Shown one piece after another: positions 34,205-46,796 of a stretch of DNA of 64,000 nucleotides (position 1 is its first letter; each line of letters opens with the position of its first letter). The translations under genes and the position numbers were made by a program. The notes below the pieces were generated by a model. The model did no database searches, was not told where the DNA came from, and saw nothing but the letters and a program-made list of their open reading frames with translations. The DNA lies in contig NC_079312.1 in assembly GCF_029931775.1 (NCBI RefSeq), positions 10,113,821-10,177,820 of the forward strand, written 5' to 3'. This DNA is from Euleptes europaea (lineage: Eukaryota; Chordata; Lepidosauria; Squamata; Sphaerodactylidae).

Positions 34205-34665
34205 TGAAGACCAGTGGCGGGTTCAGAGAGATCTTCTTGAGGACGCTGCTCACTGGGATCAGACACCAGAAAAAGCAACCGCAGGCACAGAAAATGCAGC
34301 TAGCAACAGGTGGCCAAACTCCATGTGCATCGAGCCACGGGGGCCACTAATAGGCCACGAGCCCTGCTGGATCCGATCAGGGGTCTGTTGGGCTTTTAAG
34401 AATAAAATAAACCCAGGCTGGATGCAGAAAACACATCCTGCACCCCCCCCCCTCCGCATGAGGCTTTGGTACAGCGAGGCTTCTGGTTGGCCTTTGGAAG
34501 AGCTGATTGCTTGTGCAAGTTTTTAAAAACATTGCTATGGCACCGACTGCGACTACAGCACAAGCATCTTCGCTTTGTGACTGAAGATAAGTTGCAGCAG
34601 CAGCCACTTTGAGGCTGGCTCCGCCCCCTGTAGTAGCCGTTTTGGGGTAGCCTCACCCGGAGATT
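34205..34665 (-). promoter_or_regulatory. Promoter copy E, mostly deleted, fused to hAT-like remnant (unit 2)
   Basis: 34205-34445 matches unit 1 8275-8512. At a C run the sequence jumps to the equivalent of unit 1 9231 (CCGCATGAGGCTTTGGTAC), losing about 715 bp that hold the ZNF143-like element. 34452-34665 is the right part of the hAT-like remnant. This promoter copy cannot be functional in the form seen in unit 1. Confidence 0.65.
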
Positions 34666-34882
34666 GGCAGCCCTAGCTTAAACCTAAAACCTTGCTGCGT
34701 TGTGGGTCAGTTGCTAGGGAGGGGACCCAAGCTGGAATTCAGTGCATACCTAGCAGGGGATATGAAACGTCCAATGCCAAGATGTGGAGAGCGCAGCAAT
34801 ACCACTGGCATCCATAACCATCAGCATCCACCCGTCATGGCACAGACAGACATCCCTGTGATCGGCAGAGATGGAAGTGGCC

Positions 34883-35358
34883 AACGAGGGTGCCCTGACG
34901 CAGCCACAGATCGGCACACTGTTGCCCACAGGAAGGACACAACAAGAAGGTGATGCAGGCATGAGTGGGAAGGGGCAGGATAGAGACCCACCAGGGAGCT
35001 CTGTGGAGGCAGGTTCGAGTCCCCCTCCTACAACCGTGTCCTTTATGGCAAGGCAGACTCACAAAAAAAGAAACGTGGTTGTCCCAACCACATCACCCCT
35101 GGCCCAGGCCTCCGTAGAACACTTGGCAGGGGCGGCCCTGACGGAAAACCAGAGTCATCCTCTCTTTTCGCAGGGATTCAGGTGAGTGAATGCGAGCAAG
35201 ATGAGGGAGACCAGCTTTTTGCCCCCTTAAACGAACCTGCCTTTCTCTGGGGTAGTCCCTTGGTCTACCTGTTGCAGATGCCAGGGACTGATGCTGGGAG
35301 CTTCCGCATGCCAAACAGCTGCTCTAACTCTCAGCCACTGCCCCTCCTTTGGGGGCAG
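34883..35358. other. Sequence present only in unit 2 here
   Basis: Lies between GGAAGTGGC and CATACCTTTGAAGA, which are contiguous in unit 1 (9655). The plus strand is open for about 100 codons from 34871, but I see no known domain, and composition does not argue for a gene. Either an insertion in unit 2 or a deletion in unit 1. Confidence 0.4.
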
Positions 35359-35519
35359 CATACCTTTGAAGACCATTTGCTGGGGGCCAGTAGTAGGGGT
35401 CCATGTGAAAGGTAGTCAGGTAGGAGTTAAATACTCCTCCAACAGCTTATTCCTGCAAAGAACTCAATACATGCCCTGTAGAACCTGTTACAGCCTAGAT
35501 CAAGTGTACATAGTTGAAT

Positions 35520-35723
35520 TAAAGGTAAAGGTCCCCTGTGCAAGTACTGGGCCATTCCTGACCCATGGGGTGACGTCACATCCCGACATTTACTAGGCAG
35601 ACTATTTACGGGATGGTTTGCCAGTGCCTTCCCCAGATCTTCCCTTTACCCCCAGCAAGCTTACCTTGCAGCCCATAATTGAAACCCATTATTGCGAGTC
35701 CTATCTTCCACTTCCAAAAGCAT
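35520..35723 (-). repeat. Truncated Sauria SINE joined to a CR1 piece (unit 2)
   Basis: 35520-35660 is SINE tail and core. 35662-35723 is the CR1 fragment TTGCAGCCCATAATTGAAAC, identical to sequence at 31940, so a recombination product between two repeats of the unit is likely. Confidence 0.75.
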
Positions 35724-36535
35724 AAACCCCCTTTAAGGTAGCTCAACTGAGACTGGTTAGGACTCTTGCATATGCAGTAAAGCACACCAATAAAAGCATT
35801 TTCTTAAAAGGAATATTAAAAGGTTCATGTACATACATAAGGCAATTTAGTAGGTGGAATAAAAACAGAAACATGTAACTTCTTAGCATACACTGACATA
35901 CATGAAGATAGATCGGCATGAGCGAAGCATCAGGAAGATGATTCTGGCAAGATGGTCCTTTAGTTTTTCTCTTCATGATGATTCTAAGAATCAGGTTATC
36001 CCCCACCACCACCCAGTGTTTTTTCACGAGCTAGTTATCCACCCTCCCTGTCTTTGCTGCTGGCACTTACCTGGCTTCACACGAGTAGACCTTTGTTTCC
36101 ATCACAAGCACCAGAGTGATGTTGTGCAGCTAATCTGTGCCAGGAGGGTGTGATTCCCTTCATTTTTGGCACTGCATGGCCCACCATCACCCTGAAGCAG
36201 GTGGCCAATTTTGAGGCTCCTAGCTTTAGTTCTGGATGAGTTATGCCAGCCACAGACAACCATAGCTTCCAGTACACATGCGGGGGGGGGGGGGGATGCT
36301 CTGGAAATAACCTTGAACAGGATGGTTCTGTATCAACTTGGAAATTCCTGTCATCATTCAGAGGTGAGAGACCCCTTTGGAAGAGTTATGCGTGCCACGG
36401 ACAGCTGGAGCCTTCTATTTAAGTAGAAGCAAAAACAGGAGGGGTATGTCCACTAAAAAAGCAACAACACTCTTTTGCCTCATGAGTTGGATCAGAGCTG
36501 AGGCTGCTGAGCTGGGAGTCAGAGCAGGAGACACA
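35724..36535. other. No gene recognised (unit 2)
   Basis: Matches unit 1 11700-12500. Contains a long G run near 36283 and nothing I can assign. Confidence 0.4.
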
Positions 36536-36721
36536 GTGGCTGAATGAAAAGGACTTGTTTGCCTGGGGTTGATTGCAGGCCCCACCCTCTCCTGTCAGCT
36601 GTTGAGAGGTGGGGCTGCGATCCTTTACATTGCAAGGCTCCTCCTTGCCAGAGGCAGAGTGGGGTCAGAGTTGAGGCAGAAGTCAGAGCTGCTGGCAAGG
36701 CTTGTTGGTTTCAGGTTAGAT

Positions 36722-38379
36722 CAGGGGGTGTCCAAACTTTTTTCAAAGAGAGCCAGATTTGATGAAGTGAACATGTGTGAGGGCCAACCATTTTGCCTGA
36801 CATTCTTAATTAAATTAATTAAATGCAAATTAACTATTTTATGCAAAGTTTATTGCAAATGGCATACTTATTATGCCCATAACCACAGACTGCACCACAA
36901 AAAACCATGGCTACATTCCTTCCTTTCCCCCAAATCCCTCACCGGATGCCCCCCAGCTTCTAAATCTCCAACCTTCCTTCTGTAGGGAGGGAGCAGGAAC
37001 TCTTCCTCCCCCTCCCCCCCCCACTCATGTGCCTCTCTGGGACTGTTGACTCTCTCCCTTCAACCATGCTGGGGGTATTCTGTCCTCCCCTCATCTGAGC
37101 CAGGAAATAAACTGGTTTTCATTCTCATGGAGTCCAAGATTCAAACACTCTGACATCTCCCGTGCAGGGAGGAATGTGGAGTTTTTCTCCCCATGAGAGC
37201 CAGCGTGGTGTAGTGGTTAAGAGCGGTGGTTTGGAGTGGTGGAGTCTGATCTGGAGAACCGGGTCTGATTCCCCCACTCCTCCACATGAGCGGTGGAGGC
37301 TAATCTGGTGAGCTGGATTTGTTTCTCCCACTCCTACACACGAAGCCAGCTGGGTGACCTTGGGCTAGTCACAGCTCTCTTAGCCTTACCTACCTCACAG
37401 GGTATCTGTTGTGGGGAGGGGAAGGGGAGGGCAATTGTAAGCCACCCTTAAGTGGTAGAGAAAGTGGGCATATAAAAACCAACTCTTCCCTTCTTCTTTC
37501 CTTCTGACCTCTTTGCTCTCTGCTCGGGGCTTTGACCTCCGGAATGAACACAGGTGTTCTCTGCAGACTTGGTCCCATCTGAACGCACCTCGTTTCCAAA
37601 CACGATACATGCCAGGAGTCATTTATTTCCCCCACCCCATCCCTTCTTTCGAAGCAGCCACTTGCCTTGGAGAGAACCTGCTGGGGGGTCTGACTCCAAA
37701 CACTCCCTGCCCCCAAATCCAGCCCCCTCTCCCCCCTGCCTTTCCTTGACTCACAATCCCCCCACTCAAGACCCATCCAGTCTCTCCCCTCCTCCCTCCC
37801 ACCCACCCTGCAAATCTGGATCCCTCGCGAGGCCTCCGAAATGCAGGGAAGGGGCTGCATCTCCCCCCCCACCCCAGCCTTCTGCAGAGAGGAAGGAGGA
37901 AAAAGGAGAGCCAGAAAGAGCAGCCCCCCCCCACTCCCAGGCTTTTCGGTGTGTGTGTGTGGGGGTGTTTTTCTTCTCCTGACCTCCCTTGCATTTCCCT
38001 TCCCCCCCGCCACCTTTCCCACCCTCGAGTCCCCCCCAACCCATCCTCAGGATCCCCCTTGACCCACTCGGGAGGAGCTGCTGCTGCTTTTCAATGCATC
38101 AGAACAACAAAGGCCGCGTCCCCACGCACGGGTTCTGGGTAAGAAGGAAGTGGCCTCTCTAGGGTTTCAGACTCGCTGGCCTTCATTATGGGGGGAGGGG
38201 CTGAGACAGCCAATCGAGGCGAACCTCCGCCCAAGCATCGCCCCCTCGGTCGGGGATGCAAAGCACAGGAGCAGCCTCCACGTGCCCCCTTTTCTCTCTC
38301 TGCAAAACGGGCTGGGGGGCCGTATTAAACCGGCCCAGGGGCCGCAATTGGCCCCCGGGCCAGACTTTGGACATGACTG
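36722..38379. mobile_element. hAT element, non-autonomous, unit 2 only
   Basis: The ends are CAGGGGGTGTCCAAAC and GACTTTGGACATGACTG, imperfect inverted repeats of hAT type. They are flanked by an 8-bp duplication GGTTAGAT at 36714-36721 and 38380-38387. Units 1 (near 12683) and 3 (near 63660) have the empty site. Internal sequence has AGAGCCAGATTTGATGAAGT and GGCCCAGGGGCCGCAATTGG, no transposase, a CT-rich stretch (37640-38060) and a nested SINE. Confidence 0.93.
37193..37495 (+). repeat. CORE-type tRNA SINE nested in the hAT
   Basis: GAGAGCCAGCGTGGTGTAGT head, AGCTGGGTGACCTTGGGC core and ATAAAAACCAACTCTTCCC tail. This copy keeps the second CCCACTCCTACAC block, so it is fuller than the copy at 33334. 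It is the youngest SINE layer in the window. Confidence 0.88.
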
Positions 38380-38711
38380 GGTTAGATCAACACATCAAGG
38401 TATTTCTGGTGTGAAAAGATTCACTACGAGGGTGATGATGGATGCTCACAAACCATTTCCAGTCACCTGAAGGATGTGCCATGTTTGTTTTTCTCCCTGA
38501 GGACAAGATGGACTTCACCTGCCACAAGTATAAATTGATAGGTCTCATAGAAGGTTCGGAGTCTGGAGGAGAGGATTGCTACTCTCCATGGCATCAAAGA
38601 AGGGGAGGATTCTGTTAGCAAAAGCCTGGAGGCCATGCATAAGGAAGGGGAGACTATTCAGAAGGTCAACAGTGGGGTTGCCTGCCCTAATGAGACTCCT
38701 CAGAGCTGAAG

Positions 38712-39677
38712 CGGGTCAGTGCCTTTCAGTGCCTATGCTCTTAGAATTGACCCCTTCCTGAGAACGGGTATGTTATCTTCTTCAGTTAGTCACCTACTAA
38801 GCAGGACTCAATTTACTCACAAAAGCAAGTCTTTTTATTGAATAGCTTCAATGTAATATACGTGTATAAGCAAGTATTACCAAGTCTTAAAAGTATACAA
38901 AAATGCAAGCAAGTTCTACATATTATTTAGTTTTAAAATCCAATACTTAAAATATAACAGTTAAAGAAGTCTGATTTAGTTAAAAGAATCTGATTCACAC
39001 TATCTAGAATAGTAGATAAATAAATCCTTTCATACCAAAAGCCAATCCCTTCTGGGATTCTCTTAGTCCAAAGACTTAGAGAGATCTATTTTTTTAGCCT
39101 TTCCTTTATTTATACTGTCAAAAGTCACCTATTTACGACTTGGTATGTTTTTTACGACACATCCTCTGTAGCTGCAAGCTTCCTGCAGACTACCATAGAA
39201 GGATTTCCTCTTCCAGCAGATGATTTGCTGGTCATAGCTATTTCCTAGACAGTCAGTTTTTAGATTTGTTATATCTCTATAATGATTAATTTTACCAACA
39301 TCTTCATCTCCTAAAGAACACAATAAAAATGAATATATTTTCAATATTCTACTACAACTCCTTCATATTTAAACCTTAAAACCCAGTATAGCATTTATAC
39401 ACCATTATTATTAGTTAGTTATTAGTTAACAGATCAGCTAAATACGGCTTGCTAAATATGACAGCGTAAATAACCAAAAGATCGTTTAAATACGTCCTTA
39501 TGCTTAGAAGACAAAAAGAGTCTTTTGGCCAGGCATGTCTAGGCTTGTCCAATTTAAAATGAAAGACAAGCCTCTAATGGCTTTTCATGAAAAATACGGT
39601 TTTACGTTGAACAATTCTGCAAATGTACAACACGAATACAACAGTTCATATTTTCTAATATGTCAAAGCCTATAACA
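38712..39677 (-). mobile_element. LTR (solo, ~0.96 kb) inside CR1 (unit 2)
   Basis: Same insertion as 13021-13983. Fossil, no coding sequence, close match to the unit 1 copy. Confidence 0.65.
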
Positions 39678-42385
39678 GAGCGTTTCAGGATGTCCCCAAA
39701 GGCGTTTAGCAAGATGGTACTCTGTGCCATTTGAACTCAGGAATAGATTCCAGGTCCTTGTGGGGGTGGCAGAGCTGGAAACGCTGCCAGCAGAAGAATC
39801 ACAAGCACAAGGAAGACAGAGGAAGGAGAATAGGGAGACATGAAGAAATAGCACCGGAAGGGAAAGAAAGGTGTTGGTTGTTTGTGACTCCCTGTTGAGG
39901 GGTATAGAATGTCAGGTGTCCAGGCCTGACCCCATGGCCCGGGAGGTATGTTGCTTTCCAGGGGCGAAAATTAAAGATATTGTAGAGCAGATACCAACAC
40001 TGGCCACACCTCAAGTTCATTACCCATTTGTGATGGTCCATGTGGGAACCAACGACACAGCCATGAGCACAACAGAAAACATTAAGGCTGACTATGAAGC
40101 TCTCGGGAGGAAGCAGAAGGGAACGGCGGCGCAAGTGGTGTTCTCTTCAGTCCTTCCTGTCTGAGGAAGGGGAATATGACAGGAACCTAAGATAACAAAG
40201 GTGAATGACTGTCTGCGTTGGTGGTGCAGGCAGGAGGGATTTGGATTCGGGGACCATGGGCTGGGTTCTCTGGACGACAACCTACTCGCATGCGATGGAA
40301 TTCAGCTTTCATGGTCAGGGAAGAATATTTTGGGAAGAAACCTGGGGAGATTCATCAAGAGGGCTTTAAACCAATACCGCAAGGGAACGGAGATGATCAA
40401 CATAGGGATTTAAATGAGGGAGAGCAAACAGCAGAGGCCTACCTGGGAGGGACGGGTCTAAAGGAGACAAAGGTGCAGGGCTTCAGGTGTCTATGCACCA
40501 TTGGCCAAAGCTTTGGCAATAAGACGGAAGAGCTTGAACTTCTAATGTAGTCAGAGATATGATTTAGTAGGGAGTACAGAAACTTGGTGGGAGGATTCCC
40601 ATGACTGGAATGTAGTACTGGATGGATACAAGTTGTTCTAGAAGAACTGAACAGGTCAAAGAGGTGGTGGAGTGGTGATGTATGTGAGGAGAGGGATTGC
40701 TCGCCGAGAAATACTAGGTTGAGGAGGTGGATGCTGCCCTCCTTGAGCAGCTTGACAGGGTATCCAAACAACAAGAGCTGGTAGCTATGGATGATTTCAA
40801 CTTCCCCGATGTGTGCTGGGAGACCAACTCTGCAAAGCGACCACAGTCATGCAAGTTCCTCACCTGCCTGGCGGACTTCCTTCATCAAATGGTGGCTGTA
40901 GCTACGAGGGGCTCAGCCATACTTGACTTAATATTGACCCACAGGCAAGAGATGGTAGATGAGGTGAAGGCGGTGGGGACCTTAGGGAGAAGCGATCATG
41001 TCCTCCTAGAATTCATTTTGTTGTGGGGGACCAAGGAAGTTCATAGCCACCCACACTTGTTCGATTTTGGTAGGGCAGATTTTAATAAACTCAGAGGCCT
41101 AATGAGAATCATTCCATGGGCAAGACTGCTAGAAGGGGAAGGAGCAAGGGAAGGGTGGGCGCTCCCAAAATATGAGCTCTTGCAAGCTCAAGCCTCCACT
41201 ATTCCAACAAGAAGGAAACACTGTAGGGGATCAAAAAAGCCAGTGTGGATGATCAGAGAACTCCATGATGAGCTAATGGAGAAAAGAGGAAATGTTCAAG
41301 AAATGGAGGCAAGGACATACCTCTAAAGAAGAGTATCTGTGGGTTGCTAGGCACCGTAGGTCAGCCATCAGAGAGGCGAATGCTCATTGAGCGAACGCTC
41401 AAAGTGAGCTGAGGCTGGCCAGGGAGGCTCGCTACAAGAAAACTTTCTTTAGATTTGTGAGGAGGAAATGCAAGGGAAAAGAGGCTATAGGCACACAGTT
41501 GGGTGAAAATGGAGAAATTGTGACAGAGGACAGAAAGAAAGCAGAAAGGCTCAGTGCCTACTTTGCCTCAGTTTTCCCCTGAAAAAGAGAACAGGCTCAT
41601 CTAGCGATAATAGTAAGCAAGGCAAGACGTCAGGGCTGCTGGTGGACATGAACAAAGAGAAGCACCCGGCTGCATTGTATGAGTACAAATCTCCTGGGCC
41701 CCCGAGAGTGCTCAAAGAACTTTCTAGAGAGCTTGCAGAGGCTTTGTCTTGGAGGACAGGAGACATGCCACAAGACTGGAGGAGGGCAAATGTTAGCCCT
41801 ATTTTCAAAAGAGGAAAGAGGGACGACCCAGGAAACTACAGGTCAGTCTATCCCAGGGAAGATAATGCAGAAGATATTAAAGAGATCAATCTACAAGCAT
41901 CAGAAGGAAAACTTGGAGATCCAGGGAAGTCAGCACGGATTTGTCCCCAACAGGTCCTGCCAAACCAACCTCGTTTTCTTATTTGAGTGAGGAGCTTACT
42001 GGATTGAGAAATTGTGGTAAATGCGATTTACCTGGATTTCAGTAATGTTCTAACAGACTAACTGGTAAACTAGAGGACTGTGGACTTGACTTTAGGATAG
42101 TGAGGGAGTTGGGAATGTTTAGTCTGGAGAAGAGGAGGTTGAGGGGAAACATGATTGCTCTCTTTAAATATTTGAAAGGCTGCCACTTAAGAGGAGGACA
42201 AGTAGCTGTTCCTGTTGGCAGCAGAAGATAGAATAATGTGTTTAAATTGAGAGTGGAAAGGTACCAGCTAGATATTAGGGGAAAAGTTTTTAAATCAGCT
42301 ACCTAGGAAGGTGGTGAGCTCCCCATCACTGGCAGTCTTTAAGCAGAGGCTGGACAAGCACGTCACGGATGCTCTAGACCAGGGA

Positions 42386-42918
42386 TGGAGAACGTCAGGC
42401 CGGCGAGGACATTTTCGGTGGCCCCTGGGAGCTCCAGGGCCCTGCCATTGAAACGCAGCCCAGCACAGCCCTCCCCGAAACTGAGGCGCCCTTTAAACCT
42501 CCACTCACCCCCTGTCAGCTGTCGGGCGGCAGGAGGGGGGGAAAGAGGAAGCCATCCGCGTGCATGCGGTTGGGCGAGGCAGGAAGCCTTCAGCCCTGCT
42601 GGGCTGCGTGCGCATGTGGGGGAAGGAGGCGGTGTGTTGGTGCTCTTTCCTGCCACCCCCCTCGAAGGCCAGCCGCAGCAGCACCAAGCCCAGCCCGGGG
42701 GACAACGGCGGCAGCAGCCTGGAGCTGGACTTTTGGGAGCCGGCTGAGGGGGATGAGGAGGAGGCAGGCGGCAAGGAGGAGCTGCTGCTGCTGGAGCCTG
42801 GAGGAGGAGGCCTGGCCTTATCGCTGCTGGCCTCCCCGTCGCCGCTGCCGCCCCCCGGGCTGGGCTCGGTACTGCTGGCGGAGGCCTTCGAGGGGGACGG
42901 CAGGGAAGACCGCGAACA
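42386..42918. repeat. GC-rich inverted repeat abutting the finger exon (unit 2)
   Basis: The arms are clearer than in unit 1: 42644-42718 and 42840-42912 are inverted copies. Both contain CCCCCTCGAAGGCC and GAGCCCAGCCCGGGG-like sequence, with a ~120-bp spacer. The minus strand of the right arm and the plus strand of the left arm both read PSKAS-SST-PSPG, a mirror protein pattern expected from an inverted duplication. Relative to unit 1, about 40 bp are missing near 42480. Confidence 0.65.
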
Positions 42919-44598
42919 CACCGCCCTTATATGGCTTCTCCCCTGTATGAATCTTTCGATGGACAGTAAGGAGGCTATTGTGAGAGAAGCACTTTCCACA
43001 TTCTAAGCATTTATATGGCTTCTTCCCTGTGTGAATCATTTGATGTTGAGTAAGGTGGCTTTTCCTATAGAAACACTTTCCACACTCCAAGCATTTATAC
43101 GGCTTCTCTCCTGTGTGAATCTTTTGATGTCTAGTTAGGCTGCCATTATCAGAGAAGCACTTTCCACACTCCAAACATTTATATGGCTTCTTCCCTGTGT
43201 GAATCTTTTGATGTCTAGTTAGGTTGCTATTATTAGAGAAGCCCTTTCCACACTCCAAGCATTTATACGGCTTCTCTCCTGTATGAATCTTTTGATGTCT
43301 GGTTAGGGTCCCATTGTGAGAGAAGCACTTTCCACACTCCAAGCATTTATATGGCTTCTTCCCTGTGTGAATATTTTGATGTATGGTTAGGGTGGCATTC
43401 ACAGAGAAGCACTTTCCACACTCCAAGCATTTATATGGCTTCTCCCCAGTGTGAGTCTTTTGATGAGTAGTTAGATTGTTATTCTGAGAGAAGCACTTTC
43501 CACACTCCAAGCATTTATATGGCCTCTTCCCTGTGTGAATATTTTGATGTTTGGTTAGGGTGCCATTATGAGAGAAGCATTTTCCACACTCCAAGCATTT
43601 ATACGGCTTCTCTCCTGTATGAATCTTTTGATGTCTGGTTAGGGTGCAACTGTGAGAGAAGCACTTTCCACACTCCAAACATTTATATGGCTTCTCCCCT
43701 GTGTGAATCTTTCGATGTTCAGTAAGGTGGCTACTGTAAGAGAAGCACTTTCCACACTCCAAGCATTTATATGGCTTCACCCCTGTATGAACTCTTTTAT
43801 GTAAAGTTAGGTTGCTATTATGAGAGAAGCACTTTCCACACTCCCAGCATTTATATGGCTTCTGCCCTGTATGAACATTTTCATGTGCAGTTAGACTACC
43901 ATTATGAGAGAAGCACTTTCCACACTTCAAGCATTTATATGGCTTCTGCCCTGTATGAATCCTTTCATGTGCAGTTAGACTACCATTCTGAGAGAAGCAC
44001 TTTCCACACACCAAGCATTTATATGGCTTCTCCCCTGCGTGAGTCTTTTGATGTGCAGTAAGGTTGCTATTCAGAGAGAAGCATTTTCCACACTCCAAGC
44101 ATTCATATGGCTTCTGCCCTGTGTGAACCCTCTGATGTGTAGTCAGGCTGCTATTATGAGAGAAGCACTTTCCACACTCCCAGCATCTATATGGCTTCTG
44201 CCCTGTACGAATCCTTTCATGTTTAATTAGGCTCCGAGTATGAGAGAAGCACTTTCCACACACCAAGCATTTATATGGCTTCTCCCCTGAGTGTATCCTT
44301 TCATGTGTTTTTAGTGCACTACTTCCAAAATTGCAGCTCAACCCATTCTTCTCCATTGAACCCTTACGCCTTGTCTTTCTTTTCTGTGTTTCATTTTGGG
44401 CAGAGACCTCTGGCTTATTTGTGCTCTGACAACCAACCAATTCCTTCATCTTCTTCTCTTTTACTTTCCATTTCCTTCTGCAATCCTTCTTTAGTACTGT
44501 TTGATCCCCAGATTTCACTTCCACCTGCTGATCTTTATCTTTTTCCAAAACTCTCCTTCCTAATTCCTTTTCACTCAGCATCTCCCTCACATCTGCAA
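42818..44598 (-). CDS. KRAB zinc-finger protein, C2H2 finger exon, 16 fingers plus a half (unit 2)
   Basis: Tandem paralogue of the exon at 17137-19319. The acceptor CTCTTATGCAG gives a start at 44598, with the same basic linker ([21 protein letters not shown]). An in-frame deletion fuses the linker (SCNFG) to the middle of the first finger ([11 protein letters not shown]) and removes its zinc-binding Cys. Unit 1 fingers 2-6 are absent. The next finger has Arg for the last His (HERIRTG), so it is probably weak. Fifteen canonical fingers follow. Against unit 1 there is one extra finger (contacts Q-N-N-T), and contact positions differ in four aligned fingers: N-S-S-T to H-S-S-T, R-G-S-A to H-G-S-A, H-C-N-L to H-S-N-L, M-A-T-I to V-A-T-I. 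The array ends in the same repeat-derived tail. Phase fits the KRAB exon at 46797. Confidence 0.9.
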
Positions 44599-44934
44599 CT
44601 GCATAAGAGAGAACAGAAATTAAGTAAGAATGAACCGACACCAAATACCAGTAATCAGGTAAAGTCAGTAGTGAATGGCATTTCCTATAATGGAAGCCAC
44701 AGTCCTGGACAAATGTCAGCAAAATTTAACCACACACTTGGCTGACTTGGAAAAAGAGAAAAAGATGACCAAAGGAAGGGGCAGAAAGCTGCTCTTGAGA
44801 CCACATTCAGGTTAGTATTTTTTCTGGTGCTTATTCAGGAAACATACAGAAAGAGAATAGGGAAAGAAATGTTTTTGTTTTTTTTTAAATCATGACAAAA
44901 GGAATGAAAGATGGAAAGATGGCCTGAGAATTGT

Positions 44935-45370
44935 CCGGCTGTCCTCAACCAGGGCTTTCTCGGCCTTGCCCAGGACTGATGGGACTCCCTCTCAGAGGAG
45001 ACCAGGACCCTACGGGACCTGTCACAGTTCTGCAGGGCCTGTAAAACTGAGATGCTCTGCCAGGCCTATGCTTGAGGGCTGAAATGGTTTACACAAAGCT
45101 GGCCTCCCTATCTCCCCCGACGTTCTTCCTACCATCTATGCGGGGGGAGCCTGACTGCCTTTTCAGGTTGGCCAAAGTCCTATAATTGAAACAGAGCACC
45201 ACTGATGTTATATTTCAATCTGGAACTATTGTTTTTAAATTAATTATGTATTGAATTTATTCTTTTATTATGTTTTAATTATATCATTGATGTTAGTCGC
45301 CCTGAGCCTGGCTTAAGCCAGGATAGAGGGCAAGATACAAATCTAAATCTAAATAAAACAAATAAACAAA
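44935..45370 (+). repeat. L2-type LINE 3' end (unit 2)
   Basis: Equivalent of 19635-20070, ending TAAATCTAAATAAAACAAAT. Confidence 0.62.
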
Positions 45371-45584
45371 TCTAGAGATTGAAGACATGGAAAGACAAGG
45401 TAGCTCTTTCTACAAACCTGGAAAATGATCTAGGTTTGCAGAAAAATCTGGCAAAAAGAAACATTGGGGCGTAGAACACCCAAAATAATAGAAGTAGTGC
45501 CTGTAACATAAGACACACATGCCTTCAGTGGCCATTGCAAGGCCATCACACAGTACTGTCAGCCTTCAAGCCTTGGTTTCTGTC

Positions 45585-45835
45585 AGTTAGAGGCACAGGC
45601 AGGCAACAGTGCCCAGCCAGCACCACACAACTGGGCCCACCCTGGCAGCTGAGCAGGCACATTACTAGGCCAGATTTCTCCCAGGTAGAAGGAAAGCTGA
45701 AGTAGGGGGGGGAATAAAGGTAGGTTGGCTGGTAGGTAGGAAAGAGAGACGAATGAACAGAATGATGAGGAAATGGGGATTGCCACAAGGAAGGAAACAG
45801 GTAATAGTGTTGGACAGGGGATATGGTGGGACATC
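45585..45835. other. Intron segment missing from unit 1
   Basis: Lies between TTTCTGTCAGTT and ATCAGTTGCCCCC; in unit 1 these are joined (20280-20300). CAGTT stands at both edges, so a deletion in unit 1 through a short repeat is the simplest reading. Content is GA-rich, with no exon signature. Confidence 0.5.
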
Positions 45836-46084
45836 AGTTGCCCCCAGAAACTATGCCAACTATTCAAGGAACTGGACGATCCTGGACCAAGGAACCCCGA
45901 CTCCCCCCTCCAGCCCAGTGCCATGTGCTTTTAGTATTCAAAGCTATGGTTGGTGGTGAAAAGTGCCACAGCAAAGAGAGGATGGGAAATATCTCCCCTC
46001 TACAAAACAGCTGCAAAAAAGGCTTATGCGGTCTTATGGTCTATCCACAGAGGCACAACATGTAAATTGAAAGATGTCATAGTC

Positions 46085-46558
46085 TTGCTGTATTCCAAAT
46101 AGGTCAGCCTGCACCCAGACTACTGTGTGCAGTTCTGGAGGCCTCAATGCAAAAGGGATGTGGACAGAATGGAGTGGGTGAAGAGCAGAGTGACAAGGAG
46201 GATCAGGGCCCTGGAGGCCAAGCCCTACGAGGATAGGCTGAGGAACTTGGGAATGTTCAGTCAGGAACAGATTGAGTGGGGACACAATTGCTCTCTTGAT
46301 GTATTTGAAAGTCTGTCCCATACCCAATAATGAGTATCAATTAGGGACGGAAAGGCTAAATAGTAATTTTATTTGATAATAAGACTAGTGCAGCCTTTCT
46401 CGTTGGAATGGGCTGGGGGGGTGATGAGCTCCCCCTTGCTGGCAGTCTAAATGCAACAGTCAGATGAACACTTGTCTGGGATGATCTAGAATGATCGTGC
46501 ATTGAGCACAGTTGGAGTAGATGGCATGTATGGCCCTTTCCAACTCTATGATTCTAAC
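46085..46558 (+). repeat. CR1 3' end (unit 2)
   Basis: Copy of 21236-21712 without the 24-bp duplication; ends CCTTTCCAACTCTATGATTC. Confidence 0.88.
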
Positions 46559-46796
46559 CTAACCAGATATTGTACCTCTCCCCACATCAGAGCCCTCTTC
46601 ATCAACACAAATCTCTTTACCACAAGGGAATAATTAATGCTTTCATTTTCAGGCATTGTGATTTCCATACCCATGGGAGCTCCGTTATTTTGTCTGTGAT
46701 GGATTGAAGTGTGCTCTGAAATTCAACAAAGAAAAGGGAAGATGCCGCCCCCTCTCTTCTCTTCCATGTTCATAATTAAAGGGAAAAGATCCTTAC

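Larger units (their letters stand above)
36540..42385 (+). mobile_element. CR1 LINE, long degraded copy split by a hAT and an LTR (unit 2)
   Basis: Pieces are 36540-36721, 38388-38711 and 39678-42385. Esterase-like ORF1 words (VVCDSLLRGIE, VHVGTNDTA) and ORF2 endonuclease words (MDDFNFPDVCWETN, GRSDHVLLE) are present. The ORF2 stretch 40727-41326 is open for 199 codons, longer than in unit 1, where a stop interrupts it near 15139. The RT core is missing as in unit 1, so that deletion predates the duplication. Confidence 0.87.

Noticed and set aside
37390-38040. 210-codon minus-strand frame in the unit 2 hAT
   Set aside because: Lies in a CT-rich, low-complexity part of a non-autonomous element and has no transposase motif.
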